Assembly (NCBI RefSeq): GCF_021025955.1 | Contig: NZ_JAJNCL010000006.1 | Coordinates: forward strand, 321,751 to 381,874 | Reading direction: 5' to 3' | Length of the DNA stretch: 60,124 nucleotides | Origin: Rhodococcus qingshengii | GTDB taxonomy: Bacteria; Actinomycetota; Actinomycetes; Mycobacteriales; Mycobacteriaceae | Program-made: the position numbers and the translations under genes | Notes under the pieces: model-generated | What the model saw: the letters and a program-made list of their open reading frames with translations, nothing else | Databases searched by the model: none | What the model was told of the DNA's origin: nothing | Shown: positions 21,171 to 30,296 of the stretch, piece after piece | How positions within the stretch are numbered: the first letter of the stretch is position 1 | Layout: every line of letters starts with the position of its first letter

Positions 21171-23438
21171 GTGCGGTCCTGGTTCGAGCACACGGTTGTC
21201 GACACCGGCAGACTCCCTCTGTTCTTCCTTCTGCTCGCCTTTGTCCTGACGTTCCTGTTCATTCGGTTCAGCGTTCGAATGATCCGAGCTGAGGTCTCGT
21301 GGTGGCCAGGCAATGTCACGCCCGGTGGAATGCACATCCACCACATGGTTTTCGGTTTGATGATGATGCTCGTGTCCGGCTTTGCCTTCATCGCTCTGGC
21401 CGACTATCACACCCCGATCGCCAACTGTGTTCTCGCGTCGGTGTTCGGTATCGGCAGCGCGCTGGTCCTCGACGAGTACGCACTCGTGCTACATCTGCGC
21501 GATGTCTACTGGGCCGAGGAGGGTCGCTCGTCCATCGACGCGGTGTTCGTTGCCATCGCGATCTCGTTCCTTTTCCTTCTCGGAGTCCACCCGATCGGGT
21601 TCGCGGGAGAGTTCGACCCGTATGAGCAGGACCGTAGCCTGGCGACGTTGATCGGCATTGTCGTCGCGATCGTGATCCAACTCGGACTCGCCGTGATCAC
21701 GTTGATGAAGGGCAAACTCTGGACCGGCTTGATCGGACTGTTCTTCACCCCGCTTCTGTTGGTCGGAGCAATTCGGTTGAGTCGCCCGGGTGCGCCGTGG
21801 GCGCGTTCGCGTTACCGCGACAAGCCCGCCAAGATGAGCCGCGCAGTCGCCCGTGAGCAGCGGTATCGCGAGCCGATGATCCACGCGAAGATCTACGTTC
21901 AGGAAATGGTGTCGGGAAATTTCGGTTCCACTCCCCCGACCCCACCACCGCTCCCAGTCGTCGACACCACGACGCCTACGACGAAAGTCGGACTATCACG
22001 GCGGCTTTCGGACAGAATTCGCTGGCGCCGAACTCGCCGACGATTACGAACAGTCCCGGTCTGGCGCCTCCCCGTGATCCTCGTCGTGCTGTCCGTCGTC
22101 ACCGCGAACATCCTCGTCGGAATCGACGGAGACCTGGTGAGCGACGGCGACATCGGTACCATTTCTGAGGGCGTGGACGCCGGGGCCACTGCGACGCTGC
22201 TCAGCGTCATCGCCGGCGGAATGATCACTCTCACCGGTCTGGTGTTCACTGCCATCACCCTCGCAATGCAGTTCGGTGCCTCGCAGATTTCGGTGCGGGT
22301 GGTGCCGATGCTCGCACAGCAGCGAGTGATGCGGTGGTCGATCGGCATGTTTCTGGCCACGTTCGTCTTCTCCCTGATCATTGCGCTCGATCTGGCGCTC
22401 GATTCGGAGAATTCTTCACCGACGATCTCCACGGCGATCGCACTGCTTCTGGCATTGGCCAGTGCGATCCTGTTCATCGCGTTGGTGGCGAAGGTCGGGT
22501 CGATTCTCAATTCCAGTCGGTTGTTGCGTTGGATAGCGGCCCAGGGCCGGAGCGCGACGATTCGTGCCTATCCGCTGTACGAGGACCTGCCTTCTGGCGC
22601 ACCGAAACCCAGTCAGCCACTTCCCCTAAGCCAACCGCACGAGTCCGAAACCTCCGAGAACGCCGACGCACTGGTGATTCGCCTGCGCCACCTCTCACCC
22701 GACGGCCGGATTCTGCTGGCGATCGATCTCGCACGACTGCAGCGGTTGGCCGGCCGCTGGGACGTCTCGGTCGAGGTCGTCCCCAGCATCGGCGAGTTCG
22801 TCGCCCAGAACGCGCCCCTCTTCGAGGTACGCGGGCCATCACTGAAGGTACGTCCGGACACATTGATGTCGTGCTTGATCTTCGGTGACACGCACAGTCC
22901 GGTCGTCAGCCCCGGTGCGGCGCTGCAGTCGATCGTGGACATCGCGCTCAAGGCGCTCTCACCTGCCATCAACGATCCGGGCCGAGCAGTCCAGGCTCTC
23001 GATCACATCGAGGACCTTCTGGTACTCCTCGCCCCGCGGGTCCGCTTCGACACGTCAACCTCGAATCTCACTCTGATCCGGGGCCGGCAACGCACCTGGA
23101 CCGACTACGTCTCTGTCGCGACCGACGAGATCAGGCACTTCAGTACCAATTCCGCGCAGGTCCAGCGTCGTCTACGCGCGGTATTCGCGACCTTGCTCGA
23201 AGCCTGCCCGCCGGACCAGCACCCTCCGCTACTCGAGCGCGTCGACGCACTCGATGCGCAATTGACCCGAGAATGGACCGGCGCACTCGACCTTCGACTC
23301 GCGAGTGTGGCGGATCCGCAGGGATTGGGCTCCGAAGCCGGGGCGACCGGAAGAATTCACCCGCTGATCATCGGGTCTTCGGAACTTCCAGACGATCGTT
23401 CATCCGGGCAGACCGAGTCGCGTTCCCAGCCAACCTAA
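21171..23438 (+). CDS. Two-part membrane protein: multi-helix domain plus DUF2254
   Basis: The 755-aa protein starts at GTG 21171. Residues 1-210 form an integral membrane domain with a His-rich helix (MHIHHMVFG) and acidic residues in DEYALVLHLRD. A Pro/Thr linker follows around 250-275, and then DUF2254: four helices near 300-450 and a soluble C-terminal part containing PAINDPGRAVQALDHIEDLL. Function is unknown; DUF2254 resembles a transporter or channel. It is cotranscribed with the DUF2156 protein. Its 3' end overlaps the convergent esterase gene by 39 bases. Confidence 0.8.
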   Translation: MRSWFEHTVVDTGRLPLFFLLLAFVLTFLFIRFSVRMIRAEVSWWPGNVTPGGMHIHHMVFGLMMMLVSGFAFIALADYHTPIANCVLASVFGIGSALVLDEYALVLHLRDVYWAEEGRSSIDAVFVAIAISFLFLLGVHPIGFAGEFDPYEQDRSLATLIGIVVAIVIQLGLAVITLMKGKLWTGLIGLFFTPLLLVGAIRLSRPGAPWARSRYRDKPAKMSRAVAREQRYREPMIHAKIYVQEMVSGNFGSTPPTPPPLPVVDTTTPTTKVGLSRRLSDRIRWRRTRRRLRTVPVWRLPVILVVLSVVTANILVGIDGDLVSDGDIGTISEGVDAGATATLLSVIAGGMITLTGLVFTAITLAMQFGASQISVRVVPMLAQQRVMRWSIGMFLATFVFSLIIALDLALDSENSSPTISTAIALLLALASAILFIALVAKVGSILNSSRLLRWIAAQGRSATIRAYPLYEDLPSGAPKPSQPLPLSQPHESETSENADALVIRLRHLSPDGRILLAIDLARLQRLAGRWDVSVEVVPSIGEFVAQNAPLFEVRGPSLKVRPDTLMSCLIFGDTHSPVVSPGAALQSIVDIALKALSPAINDPGRAVQALDHIEDLLVLLAPRVRFDTSTSNLTLIRGRQRTWTDYVSVATDEIRHFSTNSAQVQRRLRAVFATLLEACPPDQHPPLLERVDALDAQLTREWTGALDLRLASVADPQGLGSEAGATGRIHPLIIGSSELPDDRSSGQTESRSQPT

Positions 23439-24689
23439 TTGACTCGCCAATCCAGCCGACCACACCTGGAAGCTGTGTCCACCGTCTACCTCGGCGTACT
23501 GGACGTCCATCCCTGCGGCCTTTGCGGCTTCGTAGAGCGTCTGCAGTCCAGGGCGGTAGTCGTTGTCCTGCTTACCGACCACGAACACTCCGGCGCTGTC
23601 GGGGAACTTCTTCTCCCGGAGCAGATCCTGCGGATTCACTGCCACGAACGCGGCTTCATTGCCGCCGAACGCCGCATCGACCGTCTGCTTCCGATCACCG
23701 AGGGTGGGCTCGATCTGACCGGACAGATCCAGGAACGTCGGATACACCGCGGGGAAGTTCGTTGCCATCTGGAACGCGCAGGTACCGCCGTAGGAAAGGC
23801 CCCCGATAGCCCACTTCCTCGGGTCGGGATCCACCTGTAGGTTCCCGCGCACCCAGTCGGGAACATCACGCGAAAGGTACGTTGCGACGTTCCCGAGTTG
23901 AGAATCGACGCAAAGCGGATTCGCCAGTTCCGACCCGGTCCCGTCAGCTACGACGACAACGGGCGCTATTCCCGAATGCGCAGCGGCGTAGGTGTCCATA
24001 GTCTGGACGAGACGTCCGCCCTGTAGCCAGTCCTCAGGCGCGCCTGGTTGGCCGGCAAGCAGTACCAACACCGGCAACTCCGGTCGCGGGTTGGTGAAAT
24101 ACGCGGGCGGTAGGTAGATCTCGGCGTCGCGGGCGCTGAATCCGGAGACCGTCCCCGCAATCGTGACTGTGCTGACCTTGCCGGCCGACGGCATGTCCGC
24201 TGGAGCCTTCCATTGCGAAACCGGTACCGCCCCGTCCTTGCCGTCGTCCAGGTCGGCGAGCGAGACCTTCTCCGCGTCCGAGAGTCCCAGCGCTGTTCCC
24301 AACGTCGGATACGACTGGAACTGCAGATTCACGTGAGCCGCGCTCGACACAACCACCAGCAGCACGGAGACCACGGTGAGCACGCGGCCGTCGAGTCGCG
24401 TCGCCGCAAATATCCGTGAGACACCCAGCAACACGCCGAGAATGCCCAACCCGATCCACACGTAGACCGGACGGGCAATCGGATCGGGGAACGGGTGCCA
24501 CACCTTCTCGATCAGCCAGTACAGCACGAGGGTGATCGCGATTGCCGCCACGATGCAGACCGGAATCGAGATCAACACGTGACGCCTCGATCTCGAGAAG
24601 ATCAGCCACAGAAGTGCCAGAATTCCGAGCACCGTCACCACGGGCGGAACCGGGCCCGTGACCAGCGACAGATCCGTGATCGTGTGCAC
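23400..24689 (-). CDS. Membrane-anchored esterase (MPT51/mycolyltransferase-like alpha/beta hydrolase)
   Basis: The protein has 429 aa from GTG, with GGGAG upstream. Four membrane helices cover the first ~125 residues; the rest is an extracytoplasmic esterase-D/antigen-85-like alpha/beta hydrolase with the nucleophile motif GLSYGG and a likely catalytic His in GGHSF. Such proteins in mycolata act on cell-envelope lipids or other esters. It lacks the clear antigen 85 signal peptide, and the helical N-terminus replaces it. Substrate unknown. Confidence 0.85.
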   Translation of the reverse strand: MHTITDLSLVTGPVPPVVTVLGILALLWLIFSRSRRHVLISIPVCIVAAIAITLVLYWLIEKVWHPFPDPIARPVYVWIGLGILGVLLGVSRIFAATRLDGRVLTVVSVLLVVVSSAAHVNLQFQSYPTLGTALGLSDAEKVSLADLDDGKDGAVPVSQWKAPADMPSAGKVSTVTIAGTVSGFSARDAEIYLPPAYFTNPRPELPVLVLLAGQPGAPEDWLQGGRLVQTMDTYAAAHSGIAPVVVVADGTGSELANPLCVDSQLGNVATYLSRDVPDWVRGNLQVDPDPRKWAIGGLSYGGTCAFQMATNFPAVYPTFLDLSGQIEPTLGDRKQTVDAAFGGNEAAFVAVNPQDLLREKKFPDSAGVFVVGKQDNDYRPGLQTLYEAAKAAGMDVQYAEVDGGHSFQVWSAGLASQLGWLGTRLGLPG

Positions 24690-24754
24690 GTCGTCTCCCG
24701 TCGCAGCCCTGTTTAGACAATATCCAAGAACAGGACATTTCGGAGCTGATGGCG

Positions 24755-27238
24755 TCAGATCACTGCGTTCGACGCCTGGGCACGTAGGTCTCGGGCCAGG
24801 TGATCCCGACGCTCGAGAACCAGCCTCCGCAGCGACGCGGGCGCCTCCGCATTGGCCTGGATCCAGGAATCGACAGCAGAGGTGTCTTCAGCTGCCGGGA
24901 AGAGTCCGTTCACCAACCGTCGGGCGATCTCGATGCTCCGTTCGGACCACCACTTCCCCAGGGACGAGAAGTACTCGACCGCATATCCCTCGATCAATGA
25001 CGCGTCCGTGCCCGAACGGAATCCGGCGATCGTCGCATCCAGGCGGTCGTTCGAGAGTGAGCCATCAGTGGTCGCCGACGCCCAGACAGCCGCCTTGGTC
25101 GCGGCATCGGGAATCGACGCCACAGCGCGGACGTACGCCGTTCGACCCGCTGACGTGCTGTCCTTGCTCAGCTCACTGTCGAAGTCGCTCACACTCGCAT
25201 GCCCGGTCGCGGAGAGGGCGATCCACAATGCCCACCGCAGATCAGGATCGAGAGCCAGTCCGACCGGTCCCGGGCAGGTGCCGTCGAGTATCGACCGCAA
25301 CTCGTCGGCGCGAGCATCGTTGACCGCTGCAGCGGCCGACAGAGCCCGTGCCCATGCCAGCTGTCTTCCGGACTCCGGTTCGGCTTCGAACACCGCCTTC
25401 CAGGTCGTTTCCAACCAGCCTGCACTTACATTGGGCCGCAAGCTTTTCGGAACGTAGTGAAGAACCGCGTATTGGGCATCGGTCAGGATCGAGCTGAGAA
25501 TCGCAAGATCTTTCTCCGCGGGGCCGAATCGTTCCACCATGTCGAGGTATCGGAACACCGAGAGCTGCGCATCACGCACCGAGTTCCACAGCGACGACCA
25601 GATCACCCCGCGCGCGAGCGGATCGCTCACGCGGTCCAGGGATGCCTCGACCGTGGACAGCGATTTCGCGTCCAATCGCACCTTCGCGTAGGTGAGGTCT
25701 TCGTCGTTGAGCAGTGTGAGTGCTCCGGGCGGAAGGTCGACCGACGTGCGGGATTCGGTGATGTCGAGTTCGACGCGTTCGGTGCGAACAAGATCTCCGG
25801 ACTCGTTGTAGTCGTAGATTCCGACTGCGAGCCGATGCGGCCTCGGGTCCGTCTGGACCAGGTCTGTTCCGTCGAGCGACAGCGTGGACACTCCGGTGGT
25901 CTGCAACCAGATTCGGGCCCATTCGCGCACATCACGTCCGGAAGTCTCCGCGAGCACGTCGAGCAGATCAACAAGCGTGGTGTTTCCGTACGCGTGGGCC
26001 TTGAAGTACCGGCGTGCCGCTTCGAAGAACGCGTCACGCCCGACGAACGCCACAAGTTGTTTGAGGACACTGGCACCCTTGGCGTAGGTGATTCCGTCGA
26101 AGTTCAGCTTTGCAGCTTCGAGATCGACGATGTCGGCGACGATGGGATGCGTGGTCGGCAGCTGATCTTGGAGGTACGCCCACGCCTTCCGCTTGATGGC
26201 AAATGCTACCCAGGCATCGGTGAAGCGAGTAGCTTCGGCGCTGACCAGCGATCCCATGAAATCGGCGAAAGATTCCTTGAGCCACAGGTCGTCCCACCAG
26301 ACCATGGTCACGAGATCGCCGAACCACATGTGCGCCATTTCGTGCAGGATCGTGTTGGCGCGGCGCTGATGCTGCTCGTCGGTTGCGGTGCCGCGGAACA
26401 CGTATGCCTCGGTGAAGGTCACCAATCCCGGGTTCTCCATGGCGCCGAGGTTGTACTCGGGGACGAAGATCTGGTCGTACTTACCGAACGGATACGGATA
26501 GTCGAAGTGCTCGGCGTAGAAGTCCAGCCCCTGACGAGTGATGCCGAAAACGTTCTCCGCATCGAGGTGTGGAGCCAACGACGCCCGGCACAAAGCACCC
26601 AACTCGACAGTGAGTTCGCCGCGACTCCACGACGACGCCACCCGGTGATACGGCCCGGCCGCGATCGCGGTGATGTAAGTCGAGATCGGCAGCGTCGGCG
26701 CGAAAGTGACGCGTTGCGCACCATCGACGGAGAGGGTCTGGGCCGGGGGCTGATTCGACAGGACTTCCCAGCCGTCAGGTGCTGTCACCTCGAACGTGAA
26801 GGGCGCCTTGAGGTCCGGCTGCTCGAAGCAGGGGAAAACACGCCTGGCATCGGCGGGCTCGTACTGCGTGTACAGATACGTCTGATCGTCGGCGTCGTCG
26901 ACAAATCGGTGCAGCCCTTCGCCGGAACGGCTGTAGTGGCCGTGAGCTGCCACCCGAACGACGTTCGATCCGCCGAGTCCGCGCAGCACGATCCGGGATC
27001 CGTCGTACTCCACCGGAATCGACGCACCGTCGACGTCCACGGAATCGACTGCAGCACCGATGAAATCGAGCCACGTGGACTCCACCGAGGACGTCAGATC
27101 AATTGTCGTGACCGTCGAAAAGGTCTTCACGGCGGAGTCGACCGCCGATCGCAGATCCAACTCCACCCGGTAACCGGCGACGGAGATGGCTCGAGATCGT
27201 TCGGCGACTTCGCTTCGATTCAGGTTCGCAGTACTCAC
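24755..27238 (-). CDS. pepN: Aminopeptidase N (M1 metallopeptidase)
   Basis: It removes N-terminal residues from peptides in the cytoplasm with zinc. It has 827 aa, near the usual length. The exopeptidase motif GAMENPG and the zinc site HEMAHMWFGD, with the distal Glu in KESFADFM, are all present. The C-terminal ERAP1-like helical domain fills residues ~500-827. The start is GTG 27238. It is followed by the esterase after 65 bases on the same strand; no other functional link is visible. Confidence 0.96.
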   Translation of the reverse strand: MSTANLNRSEVAERSRAISVAGYRVELDLRSAVDSAVKTFSTVTTIDLTSSVESTWLDFIGAAVDSVDVDGASIPVEYDGSRIVLRGLGGSNVVRVAAHGHYSRSGEGLHRFVDDADDQTYLYTQYEPADARRVFPCFEQPDLKAPFTFEVTAPDGWEVLSNQPPAQTLSVDGAQRVTFAPTLPISTYITAIAAGPYHRVASSWSRGELTVELGALCRASLAPHLDAENVFGITRQGLDFYAEHFDYPYPFGKYDQIFVPEYNLGAMENPGLVTFTEAYVFRGTATDEQHQRRANTILHEMAHMWFGDLVTMVWWDDLWLKESFADFMGSLVSAEATRFTDAWVAFAIKRKAWAYLQDQLPTTHPIVADIVDLEAAKLNFDGITYAKGASVLKQLVAFVGRDAFFEAARRYFKAHAYGNTTLVDLLDVLAETSGRDVREWARIWLQTTGVSTLSLDGTDLVQTDPRPHRLAVGIYDYNESGDLVRTERVELDITESRTSVDLPPGALTLLNDEDLTYAKVRLDAKSLSTVEASLDRVSDPLARGVIWSSLWNSVRDAQLSVFRYLDMVERFGPAEKDLAILSSILTDAQYAVLHYVPKSLRPNVSAGWLETTWKAVFEAEPESGRQLAWARALSAAAAVNDARADELRSILDGTCPGPVGLALDPDLRWALWIALSATGHASVSDFDSELSKDSTSAGRTAYVRAVASIPDAATKAAVWASATTDGSLSNDRLDATIAGFRSGTDASLIEGYAVEYFSSLGKWWSERSIEIARRLVNGLFPAAEDTSAVDSWIQANAEAPASLRRLVLERRDHLARDLRAQASNAVI

Positions 27239-27286
27239 GCACTCGATCCTGCCAGGCCTCGCGCGGCGATGTGAGCCGCAGTGCGC

Positions 27287-28087
27287 CTATCCCTTGAAAG
27301 CGCCCTGCCAGACGGTGTCGAACGGCGTGTGCGCCGAGACGCGGCCTTCGATGCCCGCCGTGACGAACTTCTTTGCCAGGGCGACGGCTTCGCCCACGTC
27401 GGCGCCCTTCGCCAGCTCCGCGGTCACTGCGGCGGCCAGCGTGCAACCGGCACCCGAGACGCGTTCTTCGCCGACCTTGGGGGCGGAGAGAACCGTCACG
27501 TCGGTGCCGTCGAACAACACGTCGACGGCGTCGCCACCGGCGAGTTCGACACCACCCTTTGCGAGCACGTACTTGGGCCCGAGGTCGTGGATACGACGTG
27601 CGGCCTCGATGAGGTCGTCCACGCTTTCGATGCTGTCCATTCCGGCGAGGGTGCGTGCCTCGAACAGGTTGGGTGTGATGACGGTGGCGAGCGGGAGGAT
27701 CGAATCACGAAGTGCTGTATCGGTATCGAGAGCCGCGCCGGGCTCCTGGCCCTTGCAGATCAGGACCGGGTCGAGGACGACGTGGCGCCAGGACTGCCGA
27801 CGCAGACCCTCTGCCACAACCTCGATCGTGGCGGGAGTGCCCAACATGCCGATCTTGACGACGTCCAGATCGTGAGCCGCAGTGGCAGCCTCGATCTGAT
27901 CAGCGATCACGTCAGGAGCGATCGGCACGAAGCGATGACCCCAGTTGTTCTTGGGATCGAACGAGACGATGCATGTGGTGGTCGCTACGCCGTAGACGTC
28001 CAATGCCTGGAACGTCTTCAGGTCGACCTGCAGGCCGGCACCGCCAGTCGCTTCGGACCCAGCGATGACATAGGCGAGGTCAACCAC
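27287..28087 (-). CDS. pdxK: Pyridoxal kinase of the dual-cysteine ThiD-like (CC-PLK) type
   Basis: This 266-aa ribokinase-fold kinase starts at GTG with AAGGAG upstream. Its sequence resembles ThiD (GSEATGGAGLQVDLKTF), but where ThiD and classical kinases have Asp in GAGD it has Cys215 in SGAGCT, with a second Cys111 in the lid motif DPVLICKG. This cysteine pair marks the Gram-positive pyridoxal kinases that hold pyridoxal as a hemithioacetal (B. subtilis/S. aureus PdxK). Annotation pipelines often call this protein ThiD. It would salvage pyridoxal to PLP, used by gcvP nearby. HMP kinase activity cannot be excluded. Confidence 0.8.
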   Translation of the reverse strand: MVDLAYVIAGSEATGGAGLQVDLKTFQALDVYGVATTTCIVSFDPKNNWGHRFVPIAPDVIADQIEAATAAHDLDVVKIGMLGTPATIEVVAEGLRRQSWRHVVLDPVLICKGQEPGAALDTDTALRDSILPLATVITPNLFEARTLAGMDSIESVDDLIEAARRIHDLGPKYVLAKGGVELAGGDAVDVLFDGTDVTVLSAPKVGEERVSGAGCTLAAAVTAELAKGADVGEAVALAKKFVTAGIEGRVSAHTPFDTVWQGAFKG

Positions 28088-28179
28088 AGCACAATCTCCT
28101 TCTTCGGACTTTCGAAACGTGCGTGGATGGCCACGAACGCGGAGCCCAGTTTATCAACCGACCGAGAGCGAGTTTTCGC

Positions 28180-28794
28180 CTATGAGGCGACCGGGGTTCC
28201 CCACGCGACATCGTTGTCCTCGTATCCGAGCGGCGGACCGACGAATTCGCCACCACAGGTGATCAGCGCGAGGGTTTCCGGTCCGTCGAGGCTGTTCAAT
28301 CTCTCGACCGGCAGCTCGCCGTCCTTGCCGTAGTGATCGACCGCATCGATACGGTAGTTCCAGGTCTGTCCCCCGGCGCCCGTTACGGTCACGATCGAGC
28401 CGATTTCCAGTGTCGAGAACTTCTTTCCGAAACCGTCACCTTGATAGATGTCGTTGATGTGGCCGGTGATCACCACGGTGCCCGCGCCGGAGCCGGGAAA
28501 GGCCGAGTCCGCCCACCACCCGATCTCACTGACATCCTCGGGAGGAATGAGCGAGCCGACCGTCGTCGTTTTGATCGACAGAATGTCAGCGGTGCTGTCG
28601 ACTATACGAAGCGTGGTCGGGACATCCGGACCGTCGACCGCAGCGCGAACCTCGGGCGGCAGATCTTGTTGGCCGGTCGCGAGGACACGGGTCGGCGAGT
28701 CACCGTCGTCAGAACATCCCCCTGTCAGGAGCACGGCCACCACTACTGCAGCGGCCCATGTTCGACTGACCGTGGATCCAGGTGCCGCTGTCAC
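28180..28794 (-). CDS. Class F sortase-like lipoprotein
   Basis: The 204-aa protein has an N-terminal signal ending in the lipobox LLTGGC, so it is probably lipid-anchored outside the cell. The sortase domain shows the catalytic His in VITGHINDI and Cys in LALITCGGEF. The third catalytic residue, usually Arg in Y-R-D-N, is Glu here (GYEDNDVAWG). It starts with GTG overlapping the stop of the upstream secreted-protein gene (GTGA), which suggests a paired sortase and substrate or partner. Confidence 0.82.
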   Translation of the reverse strand: MTAAPGSTVSRTWAAAVVVAVLLTGGCSDDGDSPTRVLATGQQDLPPEVRAAVDGPDVPTTLRIVDSTADILSIKTTTVGSLIPPEDVSEIGWWADSAFPGSGAGTVVITGHINDIYQGDGFGKKFSTLEIGSIVTVTGAGGQTWNYRIDAVDHYGKDGELPVERLNSLDGPETLALITCGGEFVGPPLGYEDNDVAWGTPVAS

Positions 28795-29501
28795 GGGCGA
28801 GAAGTCGGGCCGGACGGGACCTGGGAAATCGGTACTCGGTTTCCGACGTCACGACCGGGAAGTGCGTCGCCGGAATCCCCACCGGACCCGTTGTCACCGC
28901 TGCCGTTTCCGCCACCTCCATTCCCACCGTCGCCGGGGCCGGGGCATTCACCTCCCGGATCGGTGGTGTCGCCTGCCAAGACGATCTTGACTGCGGAGAG
29001 GTTGACTGCCTGGTTCTGCGCGACTTGTCCAGGAGTTGTGACGTCGAACGAGAGCTTGGCACGAACTGGAATGACCGAGCCGTCGTCGGCATCGGTCACC
29101 GTTGATCCTGAGCGACCAAGATCTTGAGTCAACGTCATTCTGGAGAGCAAATCCTGATCTCCGGTCAGGCCGGCACCATCGACCCGAAGGGTCCCTCGGA
29201 CTGGACTACCGTGCGCTCTGATCGTCACCGACGCGCGAAACTCGAGAACATCTCCCGGTACGGTCCGCCACGCATCGATCGAGGTGATCTTCGTTCCGGG
29301 CGAACCAGTCGAGATGTCGTACCAGCCGTCGATCACGGCCGGATCGAGTGACATCGAATTGTCGTTGATCTCGGGAGTGCACGCGCGGGTGAGTGCGACC
29401 GGTGCTGCCGATCCCACGGCGGGGAGTGCCGTCGACACAACGGTCGCCAAGACGAAGGCCGTCGCGGTGATGCCCGCGTTACGCCTGCCGAAGATCGTCA
29501 T
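28791..29501 (-). CDS. Secreted protein with Gly/Asp-rich C-terminal tail, partner of the sortase
   Basis: The 236-aa protein has a clear Sec signal peptide (about residues 8-33, ending VGSAAP). A compact beta-rich domain of ~140 residues follows (DGWYDIST, DVLEFRASVTIRAHG), then a low-complexity tail of Gly, Asp, Asn and Ser and a short Pro/Arg end. I do not recognise the domain; it resembles surface proteins with a choice-of-anchor layout. No LPxTG-type motif is visible, although LPGRDVG near the end could be a variant sorting signal. It is translationally coupled to the sortase gene. Confidence 0.75.
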   Translation of the reverse strand: MTIFGRRNAGITATAFVLATVVSTALPAVGSAAPVALTRACTPEINDNSMSLDPAVIDGWYDISTGSPGTKITSIDAWRTVPGDVLEFRASVTIRAHGSPVRGTLRVDGAGLTGDQDLLSRMTLTQDLGRSGSTVTDADDGSVIPVRAKLSFDVTTPGQVAQNQAVNLSAVKIVLAGDTTDPGGECPGPGDGGNGGGGNGSGDNGSGGDSGDALPGRDVGNRVPISQVPSGPTSRP

Positions 29502-29843
29502 TCTCTCGCTACTCTTTTCCGCGGACCGTAGCTTCCGGTCAATTCAGTCAAAATACCAGTACAGCTGGGCAAATAGGGCGAATTAAGTGCCGAATTCTTC
29601 CTGTTTTCTGTGAACTTCAGTCACGAGCAATTCCTCCGCACACGCGTTCCGGCAAGGGCTACATCGCATCCACAGGGGCCAGAAGTTACATTTCGCCCGC
29701 ACATCGAGGCAGAACACACTGATTCCTCACCGCATTGGACAGGCATTTCCGTTTCACGGCGGTCGGTCGGTGGAACAACGATCACTACAACGAGCGTGCC
29801 GGGCACGTGTCCGGTCGCCCCCACCGAATCAAGGGAAACCGTC
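29502..29843. other. Intergenic region between divergent genes
   Basis: These 342 bases lie between the secreted-protein gene (minus strand) and the DUF7144-like gene (plus strand) and must hold both promoters. An AT-richer patch occurs near 29530-29600. No conserved gene, repeat or known RNA was recognised; the open frame through it starting at 29610 has no ribosome site. Confidence 0.6.
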
Positions 29844-30287
29844 ATGTCGGATACAACGTCAGTCAAGCAGGGTTTCGCGGTAGGAACATCGATCGGGGCA
29901 GCCGTCATCTTGGTGACGGTCGGCATCGTGCAGTTCTTCCAGGGACTCGCTGCCGTCGCCGAAAACGAAGTGTTCGTAGTCGGGATCGACTACGTCTATC
30001 AATTCGACCTGACGACCTGGGGTTGGATCCATCTCGTACTGGGCGCGCTCGTCGCTCTCGTCGGGCTCGCACTGTTCACCGGAGCGGCCTGGGCAAGGGT
30101 GTCGGCCGTCGTGATCTGCGCGATCTCGATCATCGCGAACTTTTTGTGGCTGCCGTATTACCCCTGGTGGTCAACTCTCATCATCGCGCTGAACATCGTC
30201 GTGATCTGGGCGGTGTCGACATGGAGGCCCAGCCGTTCGACAAACGCTGCGGCGCACGCATCGTCTACGCCGACTCGATCCGCTTGA
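29844..30287 (+). CDS. Four-helix membrane protein (DUF7144-like)
   Basis: The 147-aa protein starts at ATG 29844, behind AAGGGAAA. Four hydrophobic helices are seen at about residues 12-35, 53-75, 82-100 and 105-125, with VGIVQFFQGLAAV and TWGWIHLVLG typical of this actinobacterial family. Function is unknown. The tail is Ser/Thr/Ala-rich. The amidotransferase gene begins nine bases after its stop and may share its transcript. Confidence 0.8.
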   Translation: MSDTTSVKQGFAVGTSIGAAVILVTVGIVQFFQGLAAVAENEVFVVGIDYVYQFDLTTWGWIHLVLGALVALVGLALFTGAAWARVSAVVICAISIIANFLWLPYYPWWSTLIIALNIVVIWAVSTWRPSRSTNAAAHASSTPTRSA

Positions 30288-30296
30288 GTTGAAAGT

